Below are positions 8,613-18,703 of a stretch of DNA of 32,009 nt, piece by piece (within the stretch, counting starts at the first letter, position 1; every line of letters starts with the position of its first letter). The notes beneath the pieces are model-generated. The model saw only the letters and a list, made by a program, of their open reading frames with translations. It was not told the DNA's origin and searched no databases. The stretch is from assembly GCA_012729265.1 (NCBI GenBank), contig JAAYDL010000178.1:1-32009 (forward strand), read 5' to 3'. This stretch comes from Lentisphaerota bacterium (GTDB lineage: Bacteria; Verrucomicrobiota; Kiritimatiellia; Kiritimatiellales; Pontiellaceae). A program made the position numbers and the translations under genes.

Positions 8613-9998
8613 ATGAAGTCTCCCATCAAATCCATCACCGTCGGCCTGCTCCTTGCATCCCTTTCCGCCTTTTCGACTGAAGACGATGTTCGTAACGCGG
8701 TTATGAACGCCCGCGCAGAAGAGCGCACACTAATCGAAGCCATGATTCAGCAACACCAGCCCCGCGACATTATTTATGCGACAGCGGATGAACAGATGCC
8801 GCTGTTCCAAATCTCCGGCGAAAAACAGAAAAAGTTCCCGTTTATTCTCCTGATGGGCCAGTCCAATATGGAAGGGGCCGGGTATCCGGTATTCCCCGTC
8901 TATGTCAGCGGCGTACCGCGCGTACTCGCGCTGAACAATGAGCTCAAGTGGGGAAAGGCTCAGTTGCCTCTCGGCCGCGGCGTGAGTCCGGGAAATGTGT
9001 TTGCCCGCTATTATGCCCAGCTCCACCCCGACACCCAGATCGGCTATGTCCAGACCGCTGTCGGAGGAAAGAGCCTGCGCCAACTCTCCCCGGGCGGAGA
9101 ATTTTATGACAACGCACTCAAATGCGCCAAAGCAGCCATGGAATCGGGCGAGCTGATTGCGATCCTCTGGCATCAGGGCGAAAGCGATTCGGGCAACGGC
9201 AATTATCCCGAACAGCTCAAAACATTCGTGGAACAGCTCCGTAAAGACCTCGGAGCGGAAGACATTCCATTCATCGTCGGCGAACTCGGTCGCTACGACC
9301 GCGGCTATACGCGTTTCAACGAAAACCTCAAGAGGATTCCGGAATTGATTCCCAACAGCGCCGTTGTTTCGTCCGAAGGGCTTACACATCGCGGCGACGA
9401 ATTACACCTTTCCGGCTATTCCGACGAAATCTTCGGCTGCCGTTATCTCATGCAGTACCTCAAAATGTGTGAACCGCAGCATGCAGAAAAATTCAGATCC
9501 ACCCTCGACAAAGTGACAGCGGAGATGATCGAGCGTGATAACAAGCTGATCACCTTCGAAAACCCGTCAATGACCGAAGGCGAAAGCCGCCCGTTTGCAT
9601 GGGATGCCAAGGGCTACGATTTCGGCCCGCTCCCGGCGATCCGCGATACCGAAGAATACGCCTCGGCCCCGGCTTCGCTTCGCGTTGAGTCCGATACGTC
9701 GGTCAACGATTATGTCGGCACCTGGCTGAAAGAAGTACGCGGACGCAAACTGCGCATCACCTGCAAAATCAAAAACGATGGCTTCGATCAGTGCATCCTG
9801 CGCGTAGCCGGCAAAAACAGCGGCTTTCAGGAATGCTTTAGCGAAACCGTCGCCGATGCGACAAACGCCAAAGAGTGGACTGAGTTTACCGCTGAAATCA
9901 CCGTGACTCGGGAAGCCATGCGCGACCGCCTCGAACTCTTTGTTTCCGGAAAAGGAAAAGCGTGGCTCGACGATATTACAATCGAAAAAATCGATTAG
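8613..9998 (+). CDS. Secreted carbohydrate acetylesterase, sialate O-acetylesterase-like (SGNH/SASA) with C-terminal domain
   Basis: Signal peptide; FPFILLMGQSNMEGAG (Ser block), QTAVGGKSL, ILWHQGESDS, HLSGYSDEIFG (Asp/His block); C-terminal ~120 aa beta-rich CBM-like segment. Confidence 0.85.
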   Translation: MKSPIKSITVGLLLASLSAFSTEDDVRNAVMNARAEERTLIEAMIQQHQPRDIIYATADEQMPLFQISGEKQKKFPFILLMGQSNMEGAGYPVFPVYVSGVPRVLALNNELKWGKAQLPLGRGVSPGNVFARYYAQLHPDTQIGYVQTAVGGKSLRQLSPGGEFYDNALKCAKAAMESGELIAILWHQGESDSGNGNYPEQLKTFVEQLRKDLGAEDIPFIVGELGRYDRGYTRFNENLKRIPELIPNSAVVSSEGLTHRGDELHLSGYSDEIFGCRYLMQYLKMCEPQHAEKFRSTLDKVTAEMIERDNKLITFENPSMTEGESRPFAWDAKGYDFGPLPAIRDTEEYASAPASLRVESDTSVNDYVGTWLKEVRGRKLRITCKIKNDGFDQCILRVAGKNSGFQECFSETVADATNAKEWTEFTAEITVTREAMRDRLELFVSGKGKAWLDDITIEKID

Positions 9999-10024
9999 GT
10001 TTCCTTGATTAGAATAGAAAACCC

Positions 10025-11005
10025 TTATCGAATGAGTCTGCGGAGCGCTTCGTCAAAAACCTGCAGATCAGGAATATTACGATTCAGACGCTGCGTCAGC
10101 TCTTCCAAAATCCTTACGGCCTGTAATGCAGAACCTTGCGTATGCAGTTCCGCCTGCTTTGCCAACGTATCCTTATGCTCGCTATGAATCAGATATTCCC
10201 CGCCGCTGGCCAGCACAAGGACATCCCGCTGCCAATCCAGCATCACTCGGAAAACCTCTGCCTGGACCTCTTTCAAACGGGCGCCGGTGCGAGCGTCGAG
10301 AATCTCTTTGAGCTTGGCTTCCTCCAAACTTTCTTCGCTGCGCCCCAGGTCCTCTTCAACAGCTGTAGAAATCTCGGCCTTTAATCCGTCAAACAGGCCC
10401 TTCAGCTGAACCGCCAGGCGCGAGGCAGCAAGCCCGTTGGCCGGCGGAAAATCGTGAAGGATATTCATTAATGGCAACCGCCAAGCTTCGGTGGAAACAT
10501 TCGAGGCAAAACCAGCAGACAAGACAATCTTTTGGCAACGGGAAATAATCGTGGGCAACAACGCCTGAGGCGAATCGGTAACGAGCAGCAGAATGCTTTT
10601 CTGAGGCGGCTCCTCCAGCGTTTTCAGCAGCGCGTTGGCGGAGTTGGCGTTCATACAGTCTGCATTCAGAATCACCCCGGCCTTCCAGCCGCCCTCAAAA
10701 GAGGTTTGCGACATCCGATGCACCAACGCACGGATTTCATCCGCTTTGATCTGACGGGCCTTGCTCTGCGGCTCCAGCCACATGGTATCGATATGCTTAT
10801 GCGTTTCAACCCGACGACAACCACCGCATTCATTACACGGACGTTCCGCGCTTTTGCAGAAGAGCAGCTTCAAAAAAGACTCTACAAAATGGAGCGCATT
10901 TCCGCGCGACGATCCGACAATGAGATACGCGTGCGCCAATCGACCGGCCTCGTAGCCCCTGCGAATTCCCTCCCACGCTTCAGCATGTAGATCAACAGCG
11001 TCCAT
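10025..11005 (-). CDS. holB: DNA polymerase III delta' subunit (clamp loader)
   Basis: AHAYLIVGSSRGNALHFVESFLKLLFC, Cys-rich CNECGGCRRVETHKHIDTMWLEP, ANALLKTLEEPP, ISRCQKI motifs; adjacent to tmk. Confidence 0.9.
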   Translation of the reverse strand: MDAVDLHAEAWEGIRRGYEAGRLAHAYLIVGSSRGNALHFVESFLKLLFCKSAERPCNECGGCRRVETHKHIDTMWLEPQSKARQIKADEIRALVHRMSQTSFEGGWKAGVILNADCMNANSANALLKTLEEPPQKSILLLVTDSPQALLPTIISRCQKIVLSAGFASNVSTEAWRLPLMNILHDFPPANGLAASRLAVQLKGLFDGLKAEISTAVEEDLGRSEESLEEAKLKEILDARTGARLKEVQAEVFRVMLDWQRDVLVLASGGEYLIHSEHKDTLAKQAELHTQGSALQAVRILEELTQRLNRNIPDLQVFDEALRRLIR

Positions 11006-11641
11006 TTAAAGCATCACCTGAACATGGTTCCAAATATCATCCGCCACATTTTCAATGCAGCTGGCCGCGTCCACAATACGGAATCGTTCCGGCTCGCGCG
11101 CAGCCAGCTGATGATATCCCTCGCGGACCCGATGGTGGAAATCGCGCGCCTCGCATTCAAATCGATCCGCCGCACCGCCAGCTTCAGCATAGCGACAGCG
11201 GACTCGTTCAAAACCCTGCTCTATGTCGAGATCCAGCAAGATGGTTAAATCAGGCGTACGTCCGCCAATGGCAAATTCATTAATACGATCCAGCGCAGCA
11301 ATATTCATTCCGCGCGCAAAACCCTGATAGGCCATCGTCGAGTCAATAAAACGATCACACAAAACCCACTCGCCGCGATCGAGCGTCGGCTGAATAACCT
11401 GCTCCACGAGCTGAGCGCGACTCGCGGCAAACAGCAGCAGTTCTGCACGCATGCTCAGCGGCTCATTCACCGCATCGTGCTGTAGAATATTACGAATCGC
11501 CTCGCCGGTTGCCGTTCCGCCTGGTTCGCGGGTAACGCTGACGTCGATCCCCCGCGCCCCCAGCTTCTCCGCCAGCAAGCGGATCTGGGTGGACTTCCCG
11601 CTGCCTTCCGGACCTTCGAACGTAATCAGTTTCCCGCTCAT
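11006..11641 (-). CDS. tmk: Thymidylate kinase
   Basis: MSGKLITFEGPEGSGKSTQIRLLAEKL; TREPGGTATGEAIRNIL; LCDRFIDSTMAYQGFARG; PDLTILLDLD. Start at 11641 gives an ATGA overlap with the cysS stop. Confidence 0.95.
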   Translation of the reverse strand: MSGKLITFEGPEGSGKSTQIRLLAEKLGARGIDVSVTREPGGTATGEAIRNILQHDAVNEPLSMRAELLLFAASRAQLVEQVIQPTLDRGEWVLCDRFIDSTMAYQGFARGMNIAALDRINEFAIGGRTPDLTILLDLDIEQGFERVRCRYAEAGGAADRFECEARDFHHRVREGYHQLAAREPERFRIVDAASCIENVADDIWNHVQVML

Positions 11642-13041
11642 CGCTGGAGTTTTCTCAGTTTCGGGCCTTCCGGCGTATCTTTTACCGTCCATCCCAGCTC
11701 GGCCAGCGCATCACGGATACGATCCGACTCCGCCCAGTTTTTCTCGGCACGTGCCGTCGCACGGGCCTCCAGCAGCTCCGTCACCTCCGAAGAGATGGTC
11801 TCTTCCTCTGGAGTCAGAATGCCCAGCACAGAATCCAACTCTTTCCACAACGACTGCACGGCCGCAGCCTCTTCAGCACTCGGGGCCTTTCCCGCCATGG
11901 CCTTGTTCCCGGCATGAACCATATCGAACAACGCCGCCATGGCACCGGAAATGTTCATGTCGTCATCCATTGCTTCCGTAAAGCGCGCCCGTGTATCTGC
12001 AGCCCATTCCGGAAGCGAACCTGCCTCAGCAGAACCCGCAATTTCAGCAAGAGAAGCATAAAATTCATCCAAGCGTTTCAACGCAGAACGATTGGCATCC
12101 AGCGACTTAAAAGCAAAGTTAAGCGACTGGCGGTAGTGCGAAGAGAGCAGCTCATAACGCACCTCGCGGCCCGTGTAACCCATGTCGAGAATCTGACGCA
12201 ACGTGTAAAAGTTGCCCAGCGATTTGCTCATCTTCTTTCCGTCCACCACCAGATAACCACAGTGCATCCAATACGTTGAATACGGCTTCCCTGTGGCTCC
12301 CTCCGACTGAGCAATCTCGTCTTCATGGTGGGGAAAAATATTATCCACGCCGCCGGTATGAATATCAAAACTCTCGCCCAGCAGCTTCATACTCATCGCC
12401 GAACATTCAATATGCCAGCCCGGGCGTCCTCTGCCCCACGGCGAATCCCAGAAGACATCGCCGTCTTCGGGAACATACGCCTTCCACAGGGCAAAATCGG
12501 CGGCGTTCTCCTTATCATATTCATCCTGTGCCACCCGTGCACCGGCCTGCATACCGTCGCGGTCCAAATGTGCGAGCTTGCCGTATCCGGCAAACTTATC
12601 GATGCTGTAATAGACCGAGCCGTCGTCGGACTTGTACGCATAGCCCTTCTCAAACAGCGTCTCAATCAGACGGATCATTTCCGGAATATAATCGGTCGCC
12701 GCAGGATAATGCTCCGCCGGCTCAATGTTCAGCTTCGCCAAATCATCAAAAAAGGCCTCGATATATTTCTTTGTGTAGGTCTTAAGCGGCAGCCCCTGCT
12801 CAATCGACGAACGGATCGTTTTGTCGTCCACGTCCGTCAGGTTCTGGACCTGTGTGACTTCAAACCCGCAAAACTTAATGTAACGACGGAGCAAATCCTC
12901 AAACATGTACGCGCGGAAATTACCGATGTGGGCGTAGTTGTAGACCGTCGGACCGCAGGTGTACATGCGCACATGCTTTCCATCCAGAGGAACAAGTTCC
13001 TCTTTTGTCCGGCTCATGGTGTTATAGATTCGAAACGCCAT
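11638..13041 (-). CDS. cysS: Cysteinyl-tRNA synthetase
   Basis: YTCGPTVYNYAHIGNFRAYMFEDLLRR, DVDDKTI, GRPGWHIECSAMS, HHEDEIAQSE, KMSKSLGNF signatures. Confidence 0.97.
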   Translation of the reverse strand: MAFRIYNTMSRTKEELVPLDGKHVRMYTCGPTVYNYAHIGNFRAYMFEDLLRRYIKFCGFEVTQVQNLTDVDDKTIRSSIEQGLPLKTYTKKYIEAFFDDLAKLNIEPAEHYPAATDYIPEMIRLIETLFEKGYAYKSDDGSVYYSIDKFAGYGKLAHLDRDGMQAGARVAQDEYDKENAADFALWKAYVPEDGDVFWDSPWGRGRPGWHIECSAMSMKLLGESFDIHTGGVDNIFPHHEDEIAQSEGATGKPYSTYWMHCGYLVVDGKKMSKSLGNFYTLRQILDMGYTGREVRYELLSSHYRQSLNFAFKSLDANRSALKRLDEFYASLAEIAGSAEAGSLPEWAADTRARFTEAMDDDMNISGAMAALFDMVHAGNKAMAGKAPSAEEAAAVQSLWKELDSVLGILTPEEETISSEVTELLEARATARAEKNWAESDRIRDALAELGWTVKDTPEGPKLRKLQR

Positions 13042-13043
13042 CC

Positions 13044-13397
13044 TTACTCGCCCTCCACCAACTCAACCCGCGGAGCATCCTTCCAGAGCTTCTCCAGGTC
13101 ATAGAACTCTCTCAGCTCCCGCTCAAAGATATGCACCATAATACCCTGATAATCAAAAATCATCCAACCGCTATCCGGCACACCCGCTTTCTGGAAACCT
13201 TTATACCCGTGTTCCTTAAAACAGCGCTGCAGTCCATCGTGTAAAGCCTTCAAGTGAGGCTTGTTCGCCCCGGTCGAAACCACAAAATAGTCTGCTATAT
13301 TTGCGTGCTGACGTAGGTCCAGCACAACAATATCCTCCGCCTTACGATCGTCCAGAAACGTCGTAATCTCGCGAATTATCTCTATATCTTCATCCAT
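13044..13397 (-). CDS. rsfS: Ribosomal silencing factor RsfS
   Basis: KAEDIVVLDLRQHANIADYFVVSTGANKPHLKAL...GWMIFDYQGIMVHIFERELREFYDLEKLW. Confidence 0.95.
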   Translation of the reverse strand: MDEDIEIIREITTFLDDRKAEDIVVLDLRQHANIADYFVVSTGANKPHLKALHDGLQRCFKEHGYKGFQKAGVPDSGWMIFDYQGIMVHIFERELREFYDLEKLWKDAPRVELVEGE

Positions 13398-13400
13398 AAT

Positions 13401-14027
13401 TTATCCTCGATATAATCCGTGTTCGCAAATATACATCTCCACCTCAGGAGGAACCAGATAACGGATTCCCAACCCTTCGGCAACGCGCATCCGAATTTCA
13501 GTCGAAGAAATTTCAACCAGATGCGCCTCAATTACATGGTCAAGCAACCGCGCCTTGCGGTGCTCAGAAAGCTTTATTTTTTCAGCAATCCGGTCCAGCG
13601 AACTTTCACCGGGCCGAAGAAATGAAGCTATAGTACACAGGTCTAACAGGTCATCGATCCGGTGCCAGTTATGCAGATCCACCAGCGTATCGCTTCCCAC
13701 AATCAACACCCACTCCACATCCGGTCGGGATGACTGAAGCGCCTGAACGGTGTCGATGGTATACGAAACTCCGCCCCGAACCAGCTCAATATCCGAGACG
13801 GAAAAACGGTGATCGCCCTCGATTGCCAGCTCAACCATCCGTAGACGATGCTCCGCCTCAACGCACTTAAGGTGTTGCTTATGCGGAGGAATCGCCGCCG
13901 GAATAAAAACAATCTCGTCCAGCTCCAGACGTTCCAGAGCATCCTGCGCTATCACAAGATGCCCCAGGTGAATCGGATCAAATGATCCGCCGATTATCCC
14001 AATACGACATTGTTCAGAATTAAACAC
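13401..14027 (-). CDS. nadD: Nicotinate-nucleotide adenylyltransferase
   Basis: RIGIIGGSFDPIHLGHLVIAQDALERL...PPHKQ; SSTEIRMRVAEGLGIRYLVPPEVEMYI. Confidence 0.94.
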   Translation of the reverse strand: MFNSEQCRIGIIGGSFDPIHLGHLVIAQDALERLELDEIVFIPAAIPPHKQHLKCVEAEHRLRMVELAIEGDHRFSVSDIELVRGGVSYTIDTVQALQSSRPDVEWVLIVGSDTLVDLHNWHRIDDLLDLCTIASFLRPGESSLDRIAEKIKLSEHRKARLLDHVIEAHLVEISSTEIRMRVAEGLGIRYLVPPEVEMYICEHGLYRG

Positions 14028-14054
14028 CGCATAAAACCAACCACAGGCTGGCCA

Positions 14055-14663
14055 TTAATAGAGTTTCTCAGGAACAAATATGACATCGCCGACTTCAATC
14101 GTGAAATCGAGAGAAGGATCTCTGTCAATATCCCTCATGTCGATGGTGTAAATCTTACCTTCGCGCGTAATCGTAACTCTCTTCTTATCAGCAAAGGTCC
14201 CATAGCCGCCTGCCGCATAAATGGCCTGGCGCATCGTTGTCCCCAAGGTCAACGGGAACTGTCCCTGCTTATTATTCACTTCTCCCTGAACATAAAAGCT
14301 CTTCGCGGTCATGGTGACATTAACAGAGATTGAAGGATAAATATTACCTTCAACATAAAGCCTCTTAATTTTCTCCTCCAATTGGGACGTTGTAAGGCCC
14401 ATCGCTTTCACTCGCTCCTTGATGTGCAGTAAATTAATCTCCCCGTTCTCATCAATTGAGATTTCCAAAGGCTGCAAATCCGACGTTCCACTGAACTGAA
14501 TCAGAATCGGATCAGCAGGTTTGAGAAAATATGCCCCGGAAGCCGGAGGCGGAGTCCATGTTATCTCCCGTGGACCCAACAAAACGCAGCCACTCAACGT
14601 CATGAGCAGACAAAAAAATAGAGGAAAAACCAGCCATGAACGCTTCTTCTTCTTAAACAACAT
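14055..14663 (-). CDS. Polysaccharide export lipoprotein (Wza-like, SLBB)
   Basis: Lipobox-like LSGCVL; DPILIQFSGTSDLQPLEISIDENGEINLLHI...VYVEGNIYPSISVNV...VQGEVNNKQGQFPLTLGTTMRQAIYAAGGYGTFADKKRVTI. AGGAG with 7-nt spacing favours ATG at 14663; ATG at 14690 overlaps the upstream stop. Confidence 0.88.
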   Translation of the reverse strand: MLFKKKKRSWLVFPLFFCLLMTLSGCVLLGPREITWTPPPASGAYFLKPADPILIQFSGTSDLQPLEISIDENGEINLLHIKERVKAMGLTTSQLEEKIKRLYVEGNIYPSISVNVTMTAKSFYVQGEVNNKQGQFPLTLGTTMRQAIYAAGGYGTFADKKRVTITREGKIYTIDMRDIDRDPSLDFTIEVGDVIFVPEKLY

Positions 14664-14689
14664 CAATCCACTCCTATTAAACTTATCCA

Positions 14690-16783
14690 TTAAATCCCAT
14701 CATCTGAATCCGGATCACTCTGTGTACTGTGATAATAATAATCCGAATAGTATGAATTATAGTAATAATAATCATCCCGCATAATATTGATATTGTTGAG
14801 TACCGCGCCAATCACTTTCACTCCGAGGGCCTCAATCATCTGTTTGGCCTTAGCCAGCATGTCTCGAGGATACTTTCGGTACTGAACAACGATGATTGCT
14901 CCATCGGTTTCCTTCGCAATAATCGAAGAATCACTGATGCCGACCAACGGAGGCGTATCAATCAGAACAACGTCATACTTTTCTTTTAAACTCGCAATCA
15001 ACTCCCTAATACGCTTCGGATCCAACACACCCAAAGATGTACGCGGAAGACGACCGCTCGGGAGAAAGTGCAGATTCGGCACACTGGTTGCTTTGATGCC
15101 CTCTTCCACAGGAACATCGCGCAAAAGCACGTTAGTTAAACCAAATCGATTCGAAACGCCCAAAATAGTATGTTGAACGGGTCGGCGTAAGTCCGCGTCA
15201 ATCAAGAGGACTTTTTCCCCCTGTTGAGCACATATATACGCTAAATTAAACACCGTCGTCGATTTGCCTTCACCAGCACCGCTGCTCAGCACAGAAAAAG
15301 CCCCCCGGGAGGAACCGGACTCCGTGAAAGCCAAATTTGTTCGCAGCACGCGATAGGCTTCCGCATGTTCACTGTCAGGCCCTTCTTCGATCAAGGGGCG
15401 CACCTTCTGCGGAATCAACCCGAGCACCGGCAATCCCAGAATCCGTTCAACATCGTCGGCCGTTTTGATGGAGGTATCCAGATATTCAATAAAGTATGCC
15501 AACCCAACTCCCGCACCAAATCCAACAAAAATGCTGATCAATGTATTCAAAAACAAATTCGGACTCACCGGATATTTTTCAGCAGTTGCCCGATCAAAGA
15601 TTTCAACCGAGTTTTTGGGAGCTCCGGTTCTAATAATATGCTGTCGGAGACGAGCCCCTAACTGATCATAAATTGCTCGGGCGCGTTCGACGTCGGCAAG
15701 AGCAGTACGATAACCCTTATACTTCTCCCCCTTCATTTTAATCGTTTCTTCCTTCACGGTCTCCAATTCCAACGCCATGCTATCGTAAATTTCCTTGGCA
15801 ATATCATAATCCTTCTGCACGCGAAGCCGCATCCCTTCAAGTCGTTGCTGCAAATAATCAACCCATTGTGCTTCCTGATTTTCCAGTCGGGTTCGCTCAG
15901 GATGCTCTTCACCGAACTGCGCCTTTGCAGCACTCAGATCCGCCCGGACTTCAGCCAAACGCTGAATGGCGTTCATTACAGTAACATCATCCGTGACAGC
16001 AGATGCACTTTTCACCAAGTCTTCATCGGTAATGCCCTTAAGAATACTAAGAGTGGATTCCAGCTGCATCTTCTCCCGCTGAGCCGATAACGATTCAATC
16101 ATCAGCTGCTGCATCCTATATTCGTCAATATCAATATTACCCTCACCAACGCTGGCAATCTGTAATTCAACAACAATCTCATTCAACTTATCTTCAGCTT
16201 CACTTACAATTTCCTGTTGCTGCTGCCACTGCTCCTCCATTTGCTTAATCGCATCTCGATTTTCAGCATCGGCAATATTTCTCCGAGAGTCTCGATATAC
16301 TTCTGCAAAGGTATTGGCAATATTAGCTGCCTCTACGGGATTATTCATCCTAACCGTTATATTGACGATCGAGGTATCACGACCGGGTATAATATTTACT
16401 CTTCTTTGCAAAATCTTTACAGCCTGATCCATCTCCATGGGCTGGCCATCTTCTCCCCATCTTTTAAGCAAATCTAAACTTCGAACCACTTCCTCATACG
16501 ACCGTCTTGCCTTCATTATTTCAAGTTGAGTCGTGATATAATAAGGGTCATACGTAAAGTATTGTTGTTCCCCAGTAATCGGGTCCACAGACAACGTATC
16601 CTTGGAAATCGAAATTCGGGATTGTGATTCATACATTGGGTCCAGAAGTAAGGTGTATACAACACCAGTAATAATAATGAGACACGCCACGGCCAGAACA
16701 ATCTCTTTTCTCGACCGAATGACCCTCCAGTAATCAAGAAAGTGAAGACTCTTCTGCGATTCTACTTCTGCACCTAAACTCAT
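14690..16783 (-). CDS. Polysaccharide biosynthesis tyrosine autokinase / chain-length determinant (Wzc/BY-kinase-like)
   Basis: Wzz domain with two TM segments and long coiled coil; Walker A SSGAGEGKSTTVFNLA, Walker A' LLIDADLRRP, VVLIDTPPLVGISD; C-terminal Tyr cluster YYYYNSYYSDYYY. Confidence 0.94.
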   Translation of the reverse strand: MSLGAEVESQKSLHFLDYWRVIRSRKEIVLAVACLIIITGVVYTLLLDPMYESQSRISISKDTLSVDPITGEQQYFTYDPYYITTQLEIMKARRSYEEVVRSLDLLKRWGEDGQPMEMDQAVKILQRRVNIIPGRDTSIVNITVRMNNPVEAANIANTFAEVYRDSRRNIADAENRDAIKQMEEQWQQQQEIVSEAEDKLNEIVVELQIASVGEGNIDIDEYRMQQLMIESLSAQREKMQLESTLSILKGITDEDLVKSASAVTDDVTVMNAIQRLAEVRADLSAAKAQFGEEHPERTRLENQEAQWVDYLQQRLEGMRLRVQKDYDIAKEIYDSMALELETVKEETIKMKGEKYKGYRTALADVERARAIYDQLGARLRQHIIRTGAPKNSVEIFDRATAEKYPVSPNLFLNTLISIFVGFGAGVGLAYFIEYLDTSIKTADDVERILGLPVLGLIPQKVRPLIEEGPDSEHAEAYRVLRTNLAFTESGSSRGAFSVLSSGAGEGKSTTVFNLAYICAQQGEKVLLIDADLRRPVQHTILGVSNRFGLTNVLLRDVPVEEGIKATSVPNLHFLPSGRLPRTSLGVLDPKRIRELIASLKEKYDVVLIDTPPLVGISDSSIIAKETDGAIIVVQYRKYPRDMLAKAKQMIEALGVKVIGAVLNNINIMRDDYYYYNSYYSDYYYHSTQSDPDSDDGI

Positions 16784-16800
16784 CTACATCACTCCATTTC

Positions 16801-16839
16801 AAAAAAAACAAGGCGGTAAAGTAAACCTTCACCACCTTG
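16801..16839 (-). terminator. Probable intrinsic terminator downstream of the beta-barrel gene
   Basis: Minus strand: CAAGGTGGT...ACCGCCTTG followed by a long T run. Confidence 0.6.
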
Positions 16840-16874
16840 ATTATCAACCTAAAATTACCACAAAGGTGTTTTTA

Positions 16875-18026
16875 CTACATCTTCCAGCGCCAACCCAAAT
16901 CGACCTGATTGCGCTCATAATCGGATCCCACATCCGTATCGCGATTACTGTATACATAACCAAGTTCGATAAAGTTGTTTTTAGTAAGTTCATACGAACC
17001 ACGAACACTCAGACTTAGGAAATTGTCATCTGCATCGCCCGTTCCGGCAAGGCGAGCATAATCACTCTTGTAAGTACTCATGTTATATGACAAACCGCTG
17101 GACAAAGCGATCTTAGACAACTGATGCTTCACACCAAGCGAAAGACTCGTCATTTCCTGAACATTGTAGAAGGAATTGTTTGCAGCGCGGCTGGTATACC
17201 CAACTGAACCATTAACGGAAGTCTTATCCGAAGCAGCATAGGTAAGACCAGCACTCAAATACGGAGACATTGAAGAGCCATCTACTACCTTTTCCGCATC
17301 GATGAATGAAGCACCAGCACGACCATAAGCATTAACACTCTGATTAAAGCTGTGCTCGATACCGGTCATCAACGAAACAATGTCCATAGAGCCGCGAGAT
17401 CCATCGTACTCGGTGGTCGAGTAATCCACACCCAGCATGCCCTGTGTTTCTTCTTTCAGCACCCGGAAAACCGACATATTGGCAACATATTGATCGTAGT
17501 TATTACCAGCTGTTTTACCATAGGCATCGTTATCCCACTTACGCAGGACATACCCGCCACCGATTCTAAGCTCAGTAAGATCATCAACACCCATTTTCAG
17601 CGCTGAACGCAACGCATTATCAATATAGTTTGCATTGGCATTTGCACCAGACTGCCCATCTCTCTGCGAATAAATGAAACTGTCAGAAACAGTAATCCCC
17701 ATATTTTCAGAAAACTCATGATCAAATTTGACGTACGCTTGATGAGACTGAACATCATCCGGATCGGAATCAGGAAGACTCGTATACGTACCCTGATAAT
17801 CCGCATCCAACTGAGTGGCAGCGCTGAAGCGCACACTTACACCCAGATTTAACGTATCAGAAATGGTCACAGAAGCATCCTTGTCCTGATCGTTAAAACG
17901 GGTGTTGTCATCGTAACCAACCCGAATCAGATTCTCGACCGTGTACAACGTCTCCTTCTGCGCATACGCTGATACTGCCACCGAAATGACCACAGCTGAA
18001 AATAATAGTTTCTTGCTTTTTTTCAT
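16875..18026 (-). CDS. Outer-membrane beta-barrel protein (putative porin of EPS clusters, BBP2-like)
   Basis: Signal peptide; alternating amphipathic strands; C-terminal YERNQVDLGWRWKM ending in aromatic/Met as in OM barrels; SD GGGAG upstream; next to wzc/wza-like genes. Confidence 0.78.
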   Translation of the reverse strand: MKKSKKLLFSAVVISVAVSAYAQKETLYTVENLIRVGYDDNTRFNDQDKDASVTISDTLNLGVSVRFSAATQLDADYQGTYTSLPDSDPDDVQSHQAYVKFDHEFSENMGITVSDSFIYSQRDGQSGANANANYIDNALRSALKMGVDDLTELRIGGGYVLRKWDNDAYGKTAGNNYDQYVANMSVFRVLKEETQGMLGVDYSTTEYDGSRGSMDIVSLMTGIEHSFNQSVNAYGRAGASFIDAEKVVDGSSMSPYLSAGLTYAASDKTSVNGSVGYTSRAANNSFYNVQEMTSLSLGVKHQLSKIALSSGLSYNMSTYKSDYARLAGTGDADDNFLSLSVRGSYELTKNNFIELGYVYSNRDTDVGSDYERNQVDLGWRWKM

Positions 18027-18057
18027 AGTAAATCTCCCTTAAGAACCTAATGAATGA

Positions 18058-18669
18058 CTATATACCCGTTACAGGGACAATCTGCCCACCAACCTGCGGC
18101 GTAATGAGACCCTGCGCATTGGCAAATATTCCCGCCTCTTGTCCTTGAGCACTCTGTACACCCTTCGATTCCCACGGAACTGCATTCGGATTCACACCGC
18201 CAGCCTCAGTCGCAGGAACAACGGGAGTATCAATCGCGACAATCACCGTTTCCTGGGAAACTCCGGGAGGAATAACAATCTCTCCCCTCTCAACCAGAGA
18301 TTCGAAATCCTTAGGAAATCTTCCCTTTAAGGCCTCCTGTGCAACATCAAGAGCCGCCTCAAGATCCTTCATAGCCGCCTTTGCAGCAGCATCATCACCA
18401 CTCGCAATGGCAGCTCGTACAGCATCAAGAGCAGCAGCACCCTGCTGAATTTCATAATTGACAACCGCCTGAACAAGCTTTGCCATTTCTAGAGATTTCG
18501 CATCATCGGCCGCATCCGCCACTTTCTCAGCGGCAACCGTTCCAGTCCCATTAAGATCTATCATCTTATCTAGGGCATCATTAAGATCAACGGCACCTGC
18601 ACCCAATAGCGCAGAAAAAACAACCGCACCAGCTATGAACACTATCTTACTTAACTTTTTATCTTTCAT
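18058..18669 (-). CDS. Small secreted protein of unknown function, Ala-rich helical
   Basis: SD AGGAG before ATG at 18669; signal peptide MKDKKLSKIVFIAGAVVFSALLGAGA; helical ALDAVRAAIASGDDAAAKAAMKDLEAALDVAQEALKG then a Pro/Gly-rich tail. Confidence 0.75.
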   Translation of the reverse strand: MKDKKLSKIVFIAGAVVFSALLGAGAVDLNDALDKMIDLNGTGTVAAEKVADAADDAKSLEMAKLVQAVVNYEIQQGAAALDAVRAAIASGDDAAAKAAMKDLEAALDVAQEALKGRFPKDFESLVERGEIVIPPGVSQETVIVAIDTPVVPATEAGGVNPNAVPWESKGVQSAQGQEAGIFANAQGLITPQVGGQIVPVTGI

Positions 18670-18703
18670 CGGACTCTCCTTGTTATTCAAAACCACCAAA
18701 TTA

